Positions 1-9,498 of a DNA stretch of 64,000 nucleotides are shown here, in pieces. Numbering within the stretch: position 1 is the stretch's first letter; each line of letters begins with the position of its first letter. Position numbers and translations under genes: made by a program. The notes below the pieces were generated by a model that did not search any database, had not been told where the DNA came from, and was given only the letters and a program-made list of their open reading frames with translations. This stretch comes from Litoribaculum gwangyangense. GTDB taxonomy: Bacteria; Bacteroidota; Bacteroidia; Flavobacteriales; Flavobacteriaceae. The stretch is taken from the NCBI RefSeq assembly GCF_039543505.1, contig NZ_BAABJW010000004.1, positions 1 to 64,000 on the forward strand, written 5' to 3'.

Positions 1-25
1 ATTAGTGGGAGAGTAGGTCGTTGCC
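1..25 (+). rRNA. 5S ribosomal RNA, 3' end only
   Basis: The first bases match the conserved 3' end of a Bacteroidota 5S rRNA (TGGGAGAGTAGGTCG followed by TGCC). A strong rho-independent terminator follows directly. The rest of the 5S gene, and presumably the rRNA operon, lies left of the window. The exact 3' end is uncertain by a few bases. Confidence 0.8.
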
Positions 26-33
26 TTTTTTGG

Positions 34-65
34 AGGCCCTTCATAGAAATATGAGGGGCCTTTTT
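34..65 (+). terminator. Terminator of the rRNA operon
   Basis: An 11-bp stem (34-44 with 51-61, one G-T pair) with a 6-nt loop is followed by a T run. It sits about 10 nt after the 5S end, as expected for the end of an rRNA operon. Confidence 0.85.
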
Positions 66-180
66 GTTTGTGTTAAAATCCTTGATTTTTTTTGATAATT
101 GTTAGAATACTTTTGATGGTACTAGGAGAGGTTCAACAAAATATAAGGCAAAAGGGTTTTATAAAGGATGGTTTTGAATC

Positions 181-219
181 AAAAACAAAAAATCCCGTAA
201 ACATGGATGTTTCGGGATT
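181..219 (-). terminator. Terminator of tRNA-Phe
   Basis: An inverted repeat (191-204 with 207-219, one bulged base) has an A run on its left side, which is a T run when read on the minus strand. It lies just 3' of the minus-strand tRNA. Because T residues also follow it on the + strand, it could act in both directions. Confidence 0.7.
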
Positions 220-225
220 TTTTCG

Positions 226-298
226 TGGTACCTCCAGGAATCGAACCAGGGACACAAGGATTTTCAGTCCTTTGCTCTACCAACTGAGCTAAGGTACC
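226..298 (-). tRNA. tRNA-Phe (anticodon GAA)
   Basis: On the minus strand the 73-nt sequence folds as a full cloverleaf. The acceptor stem is GGTACCT with AGGTACC and discriminator A. The D arm contains AGCTCAGTTGGTAGAGC. The anticodon stem AAGGA/TCCTT encloses loop CTGAAAA, giving anticodon GAA, and the T arm contains GGTTCGATTCC. The CCA end is not encoded. A terminator hairpin follows on the same strand. Confidence 0.97.
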
Positions 299-477
299 TC
301 GCTAAAGCGGTTGCAAATATAAATTCATTTTTGTTATTCGCCAAATGAAAGTTGTAAAAAATAGGATATAATGTCTTATTTATTTTAAATAGCTTGATTA
401 TAAATGGTTATTAACATAAAGTTAAATAGGAATGTAATTTAATGTTGGTTTTGTAGATTTACCTTTTCAATAATATT

Positions 478-1209
478 ATGAATTTAATTATAGACATAGG
501 GAACTCTCTTGCTAAAATAGCTCTTTTTAAAGACGGAAAACTTAAGAGAAAAGAGATAGTTGGTATTCAGGATATTTTTGATTTTGTGACTGATATAAAA
601 AATAAATATCCTAGCATTAAAAATGCTATTATTTCATCTGTTGGTAAATTAAAAAAGAGTGATTTTGTTAAATTGAATGACTTATTTTATTTACTTGTTT
701 TGGGTTCTGAGACACATCTGCCTTTTAATAATTTATATGATACACCAAAAACATTGGGAGTAGATAGGATGGCTTTGGTCTCAGCCTCAGTCTATAAATT
801 TCCTAAAAACAATGTTCTTATAATTGATGCGGGTACTTGCGTTACCTATGATTTTATTACATCGAACAACGATTATATTGGTGGTGCTATTTCCCCAGGG
901 TTACAAATGCGTTATAAATCTTTACACGCTTTTACCGCAAATTTACCGTTATTAGAAGCTGAGAAACCAAATCATATCATTGGTAAGTCAACTAAAGGTT
1001 CTATCCATTCTGGAGTTGTTTTTGGTATTTTAAATGAAATAGATGGTGTTATTGATACTTATAAACTTAAATATCCAGATTTAACAGTTATTTTAACAGG
1101 TGGAGATGCTATATTCTTGTCTAAACAATTAAAAAGTAGCATATTTGCCCTTCCTAATTTTCTTTTAGAGGGATTAAACTATATTTTACAATATAATACA
1201 CACGAATGA
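478..1209 (+). CDS. coaX: Type III pantothenate kinase
   Basis: CoaX phosphorylates pantothenate, the first step of coenzyme A synthesis in the cytoplasm. The 243-residue length is normal for the type III family. The N-terminal phosphate-binding motif DIGNS is at residues 6-10, and the ASKHA-fold motif DAGTC is near residues 117-121. The segment GGAISPG and a late TGGDA motif are also typical. The stop overlaps the next start (ATGA at 1206-1209), so it is probably co-transcribed with the barrel protein downstream. A TACCTTTT sequence at 460-467 resembles a Bacteroidota -7 element just ahead of the start. Type III kinases need a monovalent cation and are not feedback-inhibited by CoA; this is family knowledge. 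Confidence 0.95.
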   Translation: MNLIIDIGNSLAKIALFKDGKLKRKEIVGIQDIFDFVTDIKNKYPSIKNAIISSVGKLKKSDFVKLNDLFYLLVLGSETHLPFNNLYDTPKTLGVDRMALVSASVYKFPKNNVLIIDAGTCVTYDFITSNNDYIGGAISPGLQMRYKSLHAFTANLPLLEAEKPNHIIGKSTKGSIHSGVVFGILNEIDGVIDTYKLKYPDLTVILTGGDAIFLSKQLKSSIFALPNFLLEGLNYILQYNTHE

Positions 1210-2519
1210 TAAAAAAACTTCTGATAGTTTTTATTGCATTAATTGCAATTTACGGTCATGCACAAGAAGGTACAGCTTCACCCTATTCATTTTATGGTTT
1301 AGGTAACTTAAAATTTAAAGGAACTGTAGAGAATAGAAGCATGGGTGGGTTGAGCATTTATACGGACAGTATTCATGTAAATTTACGAAATCCAGCTTCC
1401 TATTCGGGAGATAATTTAGAGATTTGGGGCAATGAAAGTAGACCAGTTAAATTTACAGTTGGAGGGAGTTACTCGAGTATCGATTTAAAGAGCGATTCTG
1501 GTAGTGATAATGCTTCTTCTACAACGTTTGATTATTTAGCTATAACGATTCCAGTTGGTAAATTTGGTTTCGGTTTTGGGCTTTTACCTTACACATCTGT
1601 TGGGTATAAGCTAGAATCTTTAAATAGCGATGGTGATATAGAAAATAGATTTAGAGGTGAAGGAGGCTTAAATAAAGTGTTTTTTGGCATAGGATATCAA
1701 ATTGCTCAAGGATTAACTGTTGGGGCGGATATTCAGTATAATTTTGGAAACATTCAAAACAACGTTATTGAATATCAATACGACAATGGTGTGCCTATAC
1801 AGTTTCAATCCAGAGAGATTAATAGATCTGATTTGAGTGGGTTAAATTTGAATTTAGGGATTTCTTATAAAACCATGCTAAACGATAAGCTTGAGGTGGT
1901 TTCAGGCGTTACTTACAGCCCTGAAAGTTTATTGGCATCGCAAAACCAGCAATCGTTTTCAATAATTACGATTAACTCAAGTACGGGTCAAGAATTCGAA
2001 TTAAATACTGTTGAAGTAGATTTAGAATCGATGGGATTGCTGAAAACCGATGTGATTTTGCCGTCAAAATTTTCAGCAGGTTTTGGTATTGGTGAACCTA
2101 GAAAATGGTTTGTAGGAGCTGAATATTTTTTTCAAAATACTAGCAATTTAAGAAATGCTATACCCAATAGTAGTAATGATACAAATTATGAAGATGCTAC
2201 AAGCATTTCAATAGGTGGATTTTTTATACCTCAATACAATTCCTTTACAAGTTTTATTAAAAGAACTGTTTATAGAGCGGGAGTGCGCTTTGAAAATACA
2301 GGTTTAATTATTAATAATCAATCCATAAAAGAGTTTGGCATATCTTTTGGTTTAGGATTACCAGTGGGAGACGCTAGATTGCTATCAAATGCAAACTTAG
2401 GCTTTGAAATTGGAAAAAGAGGTACAACAAACAGTAATTTAATACAAGAGAATTTTATTAATTTCCAATTAAGTTTATCTTTGAATGATAGATGGTTTCA
2501 AAAAAGAAAATATGACTAA
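1206..2519 (+). CDS. Outer-membrane beta-barrel protein, function unknown
   Basis: This 437-residue protein has a signal peptide ending near residue 20 (HAQ/EG). It then shows alternating hydrophobic and polar stretches rich in G, F, Y and N, ending in an aromatic-rich C-terminus, as in outer-membrane barrels. The early segment with NRSMGGLS and NLRNPASY resembles FadL/PorV-like flavobacterial barrel proteins. It overlaps coaX by 4 nt and is followed 18 nt later by a TPR protein and then lptC. That placement suggests envelope biogenesis, but no specific substrate can be read from the sequence. Confidence 0.75.
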   Translation: MIKKLLIVFIALIAIYGHAQEGTASPYSFYGLGNLKFKGTVENRSMGGLSIYTDSIHVNLRNPASYSGDNLEIWGNESRPVKFTVGGSYSSIDLKSDSGSDNASSTTFDYLAITIPVGKFGFGFGLLPYTSVGYKLESLNSDGDIENRFRGEGGLNKVFFGIGYQIAQGLTVGADIQYNFGNIQNNVIEYQYDNGVPIQFQSREINRSDLSGLNLNLGISYKTMLNDKLEVVSGVTYSPESLLASQNQQSFSIITINSSTGQEFELNTVEVDLESMGLLKTDVILPSKFSAGFGIGEPRKWFVGAEYFFQNTSNLRNAIPNSSNDTNYEDATSISIGGFFIPQYNSFTSFIKRTVYRAGVRFENTGLIINNQSIKEFGISFGLGLPVGDARLLSNANLGFEIGKRGTTNSNLIQENFINFQLSLSLNDRWFQKRKYD

Positions 2520-2537
2520 CAGCATAAAATTATTATC

Positions 2538-3899
2538 ATGAAGAAAAAAATTACATTATTATTAGCAGTACTATTTATAGGGCTTAGTTTTGGTTTTGCA
2601 CAGCAAGATGAAGAGTGTATGACAAAACTATCTATATTTCATGAGTATGTAAAAGCAAAAAACTTTGATGCAGCTTATGAACCATGGATGGATGTTAGAA
2701 AAAAATGCCCGAAATTTAATAATGCCATTTACGTTGATGGTGAGAAAATTTTAGAACATAAAATTGAAAATTCTGCTGGAGCAGAAAAAGAAGCTTTTAT
2801 TAACGACCTAATAAAATTATGGGAAGAAAGAGGTGTGCATTTTGCTAGTAAAACGCCCAAAGGTGAATATGCAGCTCAATCCTGTCAACTTCTTTACGAT
2901 AATAAAGATATCATGCACAAAAGCACTGAGGAGCTTTATGCGTGTTTTGATGCTGCTTACAAATTAGATAAGGAAACATTTACAAACCCAAAAAGTTTAT
3001 ATACTTACTTCTCTTTAATGGTTGATTTGTATGATGCCAAGAAAAAATCCGCTTCAGATTTATTTAATAAATATGATGATGTAGTAGAAAAAGTTGAGGA
3101 TGAAGTGAAAAACTACTCAGAGAAATTAAATAAACTTATAGAAAAAGATTCAACGGGAGCGTCATTCACAAAAAAAGAAACACAATACCAAAAATTTTAT
3201 AATAGCTATTTGAATGCCTATGAACAAATTTCTGAAGGGATTGATAAAAAATTAGGTGATAGAGCCAATTGTGAAAACTTAATTCCATTGTATCAAAAGG
3301 ATTTTGAAGAAAACAAAACAAATGCTGTTTGGTTACAAAGAGCTGCTGGAAAAATGTCTGAAAAAGAATGTACTGACGATCCTTTGTTCTTCAAGTTAGT
3401 AAATGCATACCATGAGTTAAGTCCTTCTGCAAATTCAGCTTATTACTTAGGTATATTAAAAGATAAAGAAGGTAAATCAAACGAAGCTATTGAGTTTTAC
3501 AAACAAGCTATTTCTTTAGAAACTGATAATTTTAAAAAGGCCAAACTTAATAAAAGAATTGGATTAAAATTGAAAGCAAAAGGAAGTTATGGTCAGGCTA
3601 GAAACTTTTTTAGACAAGCTCTAAGGTTGAATCCTTCAGATAGCAGCCCTTATTTATCTATAGCTTCTATGTATGCTTCTAGTGCCAATAGTTGTGGTGA
3701 TACCCAATTTAACAAAAGAGCGGTGTATTGGTTAGCTGCCGAAGAAGCAAGAAAAGCTGGAAGTGCAGGTTCCCAGTCTGTTGAAAGATACATGGCTTTG
3801 GCTCCATCAAAAGCAGATATTTTTAGTTGCGCCTGTTCAGGAGAGGTAATTAAAATAGGTTGTTGGATTGGTGCTTCTGTTACAGTGCCGAAAATTTAA
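2538..3899 (+). CDS. Secreted tetratricopeptide-repeat protein
   Basis: The 453-residue protein has a clear signal peptide (about residues 1-21, cut after GFA). The body is highly helical and charged. TPR-like units are clear at about residues 295-400, for example YYLGILKDKEGKSNEAIEFY and the following KAKGSYGQARNFFRQAL with NPSDSSPYLSIA. Such proteins act as periplasmic scaffolds, and no catalytic motif is visible. Its stop overlaps the lptC start (TAATG at 3897-3901), indicating translational coupling. In flavobacteria this gene is commonly found between the barrel protein and lptC; that statement is from general knowledge. Confidence 0.8.
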   Translation: MKKKITLLLAVLFIGLSFGFAQQDEECMTKLSIFHEYVKAKNFDAAYEPWMDVRKKCPKFNNAIYVDGEKILEHKIENSAGAEKEAFINDLIKLWEERGVHFASKTPKGEYAAQSCQLLYDNKDIMHKSTEELYACFDAAYKLDKETFTNPKSLYTYFSLMVDLYDAKKKSASDLFNKYDDVVEKVEDEVKNYSEKLNKLIEKDSTGASFTKKETQYQKFYNSYLNAYEQISEGIDKKLGDRANCENLIPLYQKDFEENKTNAVWLQRAAGKMSEKECTDDPLFFKLVNAYHELSPSANSAYYLGILKDKEGKSNEAIEFYKQAISLETDNFKKAKLNKRIGLKLKAKGSYGQARNFFRQALRLNPSDSSPYLSIASMYASSANSCGDTQFNKRAVYWLAAEEARKAGSAGSQSVERYMALAPSKADIFSCACSGEVIKIGCWIGASVTVPKI

Positions 3900-4453
3900 T
3901 GACAAAGAAAATAACATATAATATTTTAAACATAGTCACCATAATTATGGTGACTATGTTTTTTTCATGTAAAGACAACTTCAAGGAAGTTCAAAAAATT
4001 GGTATTTCAGAAAATGAACCTGTAGGGATTGATTACAACATCAATTTAAAATATACCGATTCGGGTAGGGTAACTGCAAATTTAATTAGTACTAAAACAC
4101 TGGATTATTCGAACAGGGATTTTCCATTTCGTGAATTTACGGATGGTGTAACTCTGTATATTTTCGATAAAGACAATAATAAAAGTACCATTGTAGCAGA
4201 CTATGCTATTATTTATAATGACACAGATTTAATAGACATGCAAAACAACGTGGTTATCACAACCCACGACAATAAGGTTTTAAAAACAGATCAGTTGTTT
4301 TACGATCAAAAAAAAGAGTGGCTTTATACCAATAAACCTGTATCCTTTAAAACGGAATCCGATGTTATTAATGGTAATGGTTTCGACTCTAATTCAAAAT
4401 TCACGAATGCCGAAGTGTTGGAAGTAACAGGAATAATTACGTTAGAAGACTAA
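3899..4453 (+). CDS. lptC: LPS export periplasmic protein LptC
   Basis: LptC is the membrane-anchored periplasmic part of the Lpt bridge that moves lipopolysaccharide to the outer membrane. I chose the ATG at 3899, which gives 184 residues. It overlaps the upstream stop as TAATG and starts directly with a lipoprotein-like signal (MTKKITYN...MFFSC). Starting earlier would put untypical residues ahead of the signal. The body shows the OstA/LptC beta-jellyroll pattern: DGVTLYIFDKDN, VADYAIIYNDTDLIDMQNNV, and LKTDQLFYDQKKEWLYTNKP, which is the classic repeated motif of LptC/LptA/LptD. The gene order with the TPR protein and barrel supports an envelope role. Confidence 0.85.
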   Translation: MTKKITYNILNIVTIIMVTMFFSCKDNFKEVQKIGISENEPVGIDYNINLKYTDSGRVTANLISTKTLDYSNRDFPFREFTDGVTLYIFDKDNNKSTIVADYAIIYNDTDLIDMQNNVVITTHDNKVLKTDQLFYDQKKEWLYTNKPVSFKTESDVINGNGFDSNSKFTNAEVLEVTGIITLED

Positions 4454-4533
4454 TTTAAATATCCTCATAAACTAAAAGAACTTCTTATCCAATTTTAAGT
4501 ATCTTTACACTTTATAAAATTCAAAAATTTCAA

Positions 4534-4728
4534 ATGAAATATGATAAAATTTTTCAATATGCTTACTTGGTATTTGCTGTCTTGTTTTTATATGATGGTA
4601 TATCAAAATGGAATGATGGAACAAATGGTGCCTACATTTCATTAGGACTGGCAGCCTTGGCTGTATTTATGTTTTTCTTCAGAAGAAAGTTCAGTAATAA
4701 ATTTGAAGATAGAAATAATTCCAAATAA
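4534..4728 (+). CDS. Small two-helix membrane protein
   Basis: The 64-residue protein has two hydrophobic segments, at about residues 8-22 and 34-49. They are joined by a polar loop (SKWNDGTNG), and the tail is basic (RRKFSNKF). It fits between lptC and the CNNM protein, and its stop codon directly abuts the next start (TAA then ATG at 4729), so it is very likely a real member of this operon. I do not recognise a function. Confidence 0.7.
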   Translation: MKYDKIFQYAYLVFAVLFLYDGISKWNDGTNGAYISLGLAALAVFMFFFRRKFSNKFEDRNNSK

Positions 4729-6018
4729 ATGAGCATTTATGTAATTATCATAATTGTTTCTTTAATTCTATCAGCCTTTTTCTCGGGTATGGAGATTGCT
4801 TATGTGTCTTCAAACAAAATACATATTGAAATTGAAAAGAAACAGGATGGTATATTGGCTATTATTTTGAGTAAACTTACTGCTAAACCCTCAAAATTTA
4901 TTGCAACCATGCTTATTGGTAACAATATAGCCCTAGTTATATATGGTTTTTTCATGGGCGATTTATTGGTCAATTGGTTTCAATCCATGCTACCAACATC
5001 TAATGGTGTTTTAAACTACCTTTTAACAGATTTAAGTTTATTATCCCAAACGGTATTATCAACCTTATTGATTTTAATAACTGCCGAATTTTTACCAAAA
5101 GTATTTTTTCAAATATATTCCAATACCTTAATCAAGGCTTTGGCTATACCAGCTTATTTGTTTTATGTGCTATTTACATGGATATCCAATTTTGTCATAT
5201 GGATTTCAGATTTTGTGCTTAAATATTTATTCAAAACAGAGGGCGATCAAATTCAATTGGCGTTCACAAAAGTAGAATTAGGAAATTATATTAGTGAGCA
5301 AATGGAATCTGTCCAAGAACATGATAATGTAGATACCGAAATACAAATTTTCCAAAATGCTTTAGAGTTTTCCGAAGTTAAGGCACGCGAAGTCATGGTA
5401 CCGCGAACCGAAATTATTGCTGTTGAAGTTAATGATTCCACAAAATCTCTAAACAATCTTTTTACAGAAACAGGCTGCACAAAAATATTAGTTTACAAAG
5501 AAACCATTGATGATATTTTGGGTTATGTGCACTCTTTTGAGTTGTTTAAAAAACCCAAAAGCATAAAATCGATGATGTTACCTGTAGAGTTTGTTCCAGA
5601 AACGGTTCTTATAAAAGACGTTTTAGGCGTACTGACTAAAAAACGAAAAAGTATCGCTGTTATTTTAGATGAATATGGAGGAACATCTGGTATAATGACG
5701 GTTGAAGATATTGTTGAGGAATTATTTGGCGAAATAGAAGATGAACATGATTCCATAGATTTAATTGAAGATAAATTAGATGATGAAACATTTAAGTTTT
5801 CTGCAAGACTAGAAGTTGATTATGTAAACGAAACTTATAAAATGGATCTGCCTGAAAGTGAAAACTATGAAACCCTTGGAGGGCTTATTGTGCATCATAC
5901 GGAAGAGATTCCAGATCAAAATGAAATCGTTAAAATTGATAGCTTTCAATTTACCATTTTAGAAGTCTCCAATACTAAAATTGATCTGGTAGAACTTAAA
6001 GTGTTACGCGAAGATTAA
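4729..6018 (+). CDS. CNNM/CBS-domain membrane protein (CorC/HlyC family)
   Basis: The 429-residue protein has the layout of the CNNM family. An N-terminal DUF21 transmembrane domain covers about residues 1-180 (FFSGMEIAYVSSNK, then several hydrophobic helices). A CBS pair covers about 210-340, with AREVMVPRTEI and KSIAVILDEYGGTSGIMTVEDI. A C-terminal CorC_HlyC domain begins near residue 355 (ARLEVDYVNE, YETLGGLIVHH). The family is tied to Mg2+ and Co2+ efflux or homeostasis; older databases call it hemolysin, and no toxin role is implied here. It lies immediately after the small membrane protein with no gap. Confidence 0.9.
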   Translation: MSIYVIIIIVSLILSAFFSGMEIAYVSSNKIHIEIEKKQDGILAIILSKLTAKPSKFIATMLIGNNIALVIYGFFMGDLLVNWFQSMLPTSNGVLNYLLTDLSLLSQTVLSTLLILITAEFLPKVFFQIYSNTLIKALAIPAYLFYVLFTWISNFVIWISDFVLKYLFKTEGDQIQLAFTKVELGNYISEQMESVQEHDNVDTEIQIFQNALEFSEVKAREVMVPRTEIIAVEVNDSTKSLNNLFTETGCTKILVYKETIDDILGYVHSFELFKKPKSIKSMMLPVEFVPETVLIKDVLGVLTKKRKSIAVILDEYGGTSGIMTVEDIVEELFGEIEDEHDSIDLIEDKLDDETFKFSARLEVDYVNETYKMDLPESENYETLGGLIVHHTEEIPDQNEIVKIDSFQFTILEVSNTKIDLVELKVLRED

Positions 6019-6151
6019 AATACTTGGTTCTTCTTTTATTATTGAACAGAAAATGGTATTTTCGCGCACGATATTTTTGTCAGCAAATAATAAAATTTAC
6101 CAACTTAACAAGTAATCCCAAAAACGGATTTATTAAAAATTTAATTTACAA

Positions 6152-8281
6152 ATGGCAGTTTTAAATAAGATAAGACAACGTTCACTATTCTTAATATTAA
6201 TCATCGCATTAGCGCTATTCTCTTTTGTTTTAGCAGATTTATTTAAAAACAGTGATGCATTAACCTCAAAATCCCAAAATATTGTCGCCACCATTAATGG
6301 TAAAGACATAACACGTGAAGACTTTTTACAAAAAGTTGAAGCCTTGCAAAGGCAAATGGGACCAAATGCTACTAATACCCAAGTTATGAACCGCGTTTGG
6401 GAGCAAGAGGTAAGACAAGCTGTTATGGAAACCCAATACGAGGAATTAGGAATTTCTGTTGAGAAAGACCAAATGAGAGATTTATTAAAAACATCCTTGG
6501 CAACGAGCCCTGAGTTTTTAAATGAAGCTGGTGTTTTTGATGAAAATAAATTAAACGAATATATTGCTAATTTAAAAGAAACCTCGGCTGCAGCTTATGA
6601 AAGTTGGGTTAATTATGAAAAGCAAGTAGCTGCTAATGCATTACAGCAAAATTATTTCAATCTGGTCAAAGCAGGTTTAACAGGAACCTTAGCAGAAGGA
6701 GAATTAGAGCATAAATTAGAAGGCAATAAAGTAGATATTAAATACGTGCAGGTTGCTTTTTCATCCATTCCAGATAGTACGGTAACCGTATCAAAATCAG
6801 ATATTTCAAACTATATCAAGGAGCACAAAAAACAATATGAAGTTGAAGCTTCTAGAGATATAAGATTTGTTCAGTTTAATGAAGTGGCTTCAATTGAAGA
6901 TGAAAATGCCATAAAAACAGAGCTTGAAACTTACTTAAATGGAAGATTTGTTGATGAAACTGGTAGAAAAGATACTATTGTTGCGTTTTCTAAGGTAAAG
7001 AATAATGAAGATTATATAAACCACACAGCTACTTCAGATTTGAAATTTGATGAACGTTTTATTTTCAAATCAGAATTACCAACTGCTGCAGCTGATAGCA
7101 TCTACAATTTAGAAGAAGGAGAAGTTTATGGTCCATATAAAGACAATGGATACTTTAAAATTTCTAAGCTAATTGCTGCAAAACAAATTCCAGATTCTGC
7201 TAAAGTCAGACACATTTTGATCCCTTTTAGAGGAGCCCAAAGTGCTGCTCCTGATGTTACCCAAACAGAAGCTGAAGCTAAAACCACAGCAGATAGTTTG
7301 TTAATCATATTAAAATCTAATCGCTCTAAATTTCCAGAATTTGTAACCCAATTTTCATCAGATCAAGGAAGTGTTGAAAATGAAGGACGTTACGATTGGC
7401 ACCCATATAATACCATGGTTCCAGAATTTAATGATTTTGAGTTTAATGGAAATGTTGGTGATTTAGGAGTTGTTAAAACAATTTTTGGTTTCCACATTAT
7501 CGAAATAGAAGGGCAGAAAGATAAAAGTAAAGCAGTTAAAGTTGGTACTATTGCAAGAAAAATTGAGCCTTCAGAAGCTACTAGCGACAAAGTATTTAGA
7601 GATGCTTCCAATTTTGAAATCAATGCCGGAAAAGGCGATTTTGAAGCATTGGCCCAAGAAAACAGTTATGTAGTACGCCCTGTTAATGGTATTAAAATTT
7701 TAGACGAATCCATACCAGGAGTTGGGAATCAAAGACCTATTGTGCGTTGGGCTTTTGAAGAGGAGGCAGAAGTAGGTGATATTAAGCGTTTCAGTATCCC
7801 AGGAGGTTATGTGATAGCCCAATTAGTAGCGAAACATAAGGAAGGTTTAATGTCTGTTGAAGATGCTACTGTTACGGTGTTACCAATTATAAGAAAAGAG
7901 AAAAAAGCCAAAATAATAAGAGATAGAGTTTCTGCTTCATCGTTAGATGATTTAGCTGCTGCTGAAAATACTTCGGTAAGATCTGCTACTGGAATTAATA
8001 TGAAAAACCCAACCATTTCAGGAGCTGGTAGAGAACCATTAGTGGTTGGTGCGGCATTTGGATTAAATGAAGGCGAAACCTCAAGATTAATTGATGGCGC
8101 AAATGGTGTTTACATGGTTCAAGTAACCAAGGTAACTCCAGCTGTTGAGCTAGATAATTATCAAGCGGCAGCAAATAGAGTAGAACAACAAAAGGCAAGT
8201 GTAGTAAACACTAAATTATACAATGCCCTAAAAGAAGCTGCAAATATTGAAGATAATAGAGCTAAAACTCAAATTCAATAA
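6152..8281 (+). CDS. Membrane-anchored SurA/PpiD-like peptidyl-prolyl isomerase
   Basis: The 709-residue protein has an uncleaved N-terminal anchor (FLILIIALALFSFVLADLF, residues 12-30) and then a periplasmic SurA_N-like helical region (TINGKDITREDFLQKVEAL). A parvulin PPIC domain spans about residues 345-455, with VRHILIPF, FPEFVTQFSSDQGS and GVVKTIFGFHIIEIEGQ. A second degenerate parvulin-like part follows. This matches PpiD-type chaperones that assist folding of outer-membrane proteins. The 133-nt gap before it and the strong terminator after it (8304-8328) suggest it ends the transcription unit. Confidence 0.88.
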   Translation: MAVLNKIRQRSLFLILIIALALFSFVLADLFKNSDALTSKSQNIVATINGKDITREDFLQKVEALQRQMGPNATNTQVMNRVWEQEVRQAVMETQYEELGISVEKDQMRDLLKTSLATSPEFLNEAGVFDENKLNEYIANLKETSAAAYESWVNYEKQVAANALQQNYFNLVKAGLTGTLAEGELEHKLEGNKVDIKYVQVAFSSIPDSTVTVSKSDISNYIKEHKKQYEVEASRDIRFVQFNEVASIEDENAIKTELETYLNGRFVDETGRKDTIVAFSKVKNNEDYINHTATSDLKFDERFIFKSELPTAAADSIYNLEEGEVYGPYKDNGYFKISKLIAAKQIPDSAKVRHILIPFRGAQSAAPDVTQTEAEAKTTADSLLIILKSNRSKFPEFVTQFSSDQGSVENEGRYDWHPYNTMVPEFNDFEFNGNVGDLGVVKTIFGFHIIEIEGQKDKSKAVKVGTIARKIEPSEATSDKVFRDASNFEINAGKGDFEALAQENSYVVRPVNGIKILDESIPGVGNQRPIVRWAFEEEAEVGDIKRFSIPGGYVIAQLVAKHKEGLMSVEDATVTVLPIIRKEKKAKIIRDRVSASSLDDLAAAENTSVRSATGINMKNPTISGAGREPLVVGAAFGLNEGETSRLIDGANGVYMVQVTKVTPAVELDNYQAAANRVEQQKASVVNTKLYNALKEAANIEDNRAKTQIQ

Positions 8282-8303
8282 TATTTTAATAGATATTTAA
8301 AGG

Positions 8304-8328
8304 AGCCTCGTTTATCGAGGCTTTTTTT
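8304..8328 (+). terminator. Rho-independent terminator after the PPIase gene
   Basis: A perfect 7-bp stem AGCCTCG/CGAGGCT with loop TTTAT is followed by seven T. It lies 22 nt after the stop codon. Confidence 0.92.
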
Positions 8329-8395
8329 ATCATTTTTGGCTATTATTTAATAAGAACTGTTGATAACTTAACGGTAAGTTTTCTTCCAAAAACCC

Positions 8396-8403
8396 TACTT
8401 TTG
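8396..8403 (+). promoter_or_regulatory. -7 element of the trxB promoter
   Basis: TACTTTTG is a perfect match to the Bacteroidota -7 consensus TAnnTTTG. It lies 23 nt before the trxB start and after a terminator. No clear TTTG -33 element is visible at the usual distance. Confidence 0.55.
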
Positions 8404-8426
8404 TAAAGATAAAAAGATAAAAGATT

Positions 8427-9407
8427 ATGTCTGATACCATAGAAAAAGTAAAATGCTTGATAATAGGTTCTGGTCCTGCAGGGTATACAGCAGCTATTTA
8501 TGCGGCAAGAGCTAATATGAAACCTGTTTTATATCAGGGAACACAACCGGGTGGACAATTAACAACGACAAACGAGGTTGAAAATTTCCCTGGTTATCCT
8601 GAAGGTATTACGGGCCCGGAAATGATGATGGAATTGCAGAGGCAGGCTGAACGTTTTGAAACGGATGTGCGTGATGGATGGATTACAAAAGTTGATTTCT
8701 CAGGTGATGTGCATAAAGTTTGGGTTAACGATACTAAAGAAATTCATTGTGATACTGTAATTATTTCAACAGGTGCTTCTGCAAAATATTTGGGTTTGGA
8801 TTCCGAACAAAAGTATTTAAAATTAGGTGGTGGTGTTTCAGCATGTGCTGTGTGTGACGGCTTTTTTTATAGAAATCAAGAAGTGGTTATAGTAGGGGCA
8901 GGAGATTCTGCTTGTGAGGAAGCACACTATTTATCAAAGCTTTGTAAAAAAGTAACTATGTTAGTCAGAAGAGATGAGTTTAGAGCATCAAAAATCATGG
9001 CTGCTAGGGTTAAAAACACTGAAAATATTGAGATTTTATTCAATACAGAAACAGATGAAGTTTTAGGTGATGGTCAAGTAGTAACTGGGGTTCGTGTTTT
9101 TAACAATAAAACTAAGGAGAAAAAAGAAATTCCAGCAACAGGTTTTTTTGTAGCTATAGGGCATAAACCAAATACAGATATTTTTAAGGACTATTTAAAC
9201 TTAGATGAAACAGGTTACATTAAAAATATTCCAGGAACCTCTAAAACCAACATCGAAGGTGTTTTTGTATCAGGTGATGCTGCTGACCATGTTTACAGAC
9301 AAGCTGTTACAGCTGCTGGTACAGGTTGTATGGCGGCTTTAGATGCAGAACGTTATTTGGCGGCAAAAGATTCTACTTTTGAAGTTTCGACTTCAACTTA
9401 TAATTAA
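8427..9407 (+). CDS. trxB: Thioredoxin-disulfide reductase
   Basis: TrxB uses NADPH and FAD to reduce thioredoxin in the cytoplasm. The 326 residues match the low-molecular-weight bacterial type. Visible motifs are the FAD-binding GSGPAGYTAAIYAARA near residue 15, GGQLTTTNEVENFPG, the redox-active CAVCDG near residue 143, the NADPH-binding GAGDSACEEA, and the C-terminal FAD motif GVFVSGDAADH. It stands alone: a terminator precedes it, its own -7 element lies 23 nt upstream, and a hairpin terminator follows. Confidence 0.97.
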   Translation: MSDTIEKVKCLIIGSGPAGYTAAIYAARANMKPVLYQGTQPGGQLTTTNEVENFPGYPEGITGPEMMMELQRQAERFETDVRDGWITKVDFSGDVHKVWVNDTKEIHCDTVIISTGASAKYLGLDSEQKYLKLGGGVSACAVCDGFFYRNQEVVIVGAGDSACEEAHYLSKLCKKVTMLVRRDEFRASKIMAARVKNTENIEILFNTETDEVLGDGQVVTGVRVFNNKTKEKKEIPATGFFVAIGHKPNTDIFKDYLNLDETGYIKNIPGTSKTNIEGVFVSGDAADHVYRQAVTAAGTGCMAALDAERYLAAKDSTFEVSTSTYN

Positions 9408-9424
9408 ATGAAATTAAAAAAAGG

Positions 9425-9459
9425 AAAAGTCAAAGTTTAAATGCTTTGGCTTTTGTATT
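9425..9459 (+). terminator. Probable terminator of trxB
   Basis: An 11-bp stem AAAAGTCAAAG/CTTTGGCTTTT with one G-T pair and an 8-nt loop starts 17 nt after the trxB stop. It is AT-rich, and the T-rich 3' arm provides the U tract. Confidence 0.65.
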
Positions 9460-9498
9460 TATATAAAAATATGTTTTCTTTGAAAACTATTTTTTAAA

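Noticed and set aside
92..292. 66-codon + strand frame at the left edge
   Set aside because: It reads through the terminator and antisense to tRNA-Phe, and has no coding features.
3860..3898. Upstream extension of lptC
   Set aside because: It overlaps the TPR gene and would bury the lipoprotein signal; ATG 3899 with TAATG coupling is better.
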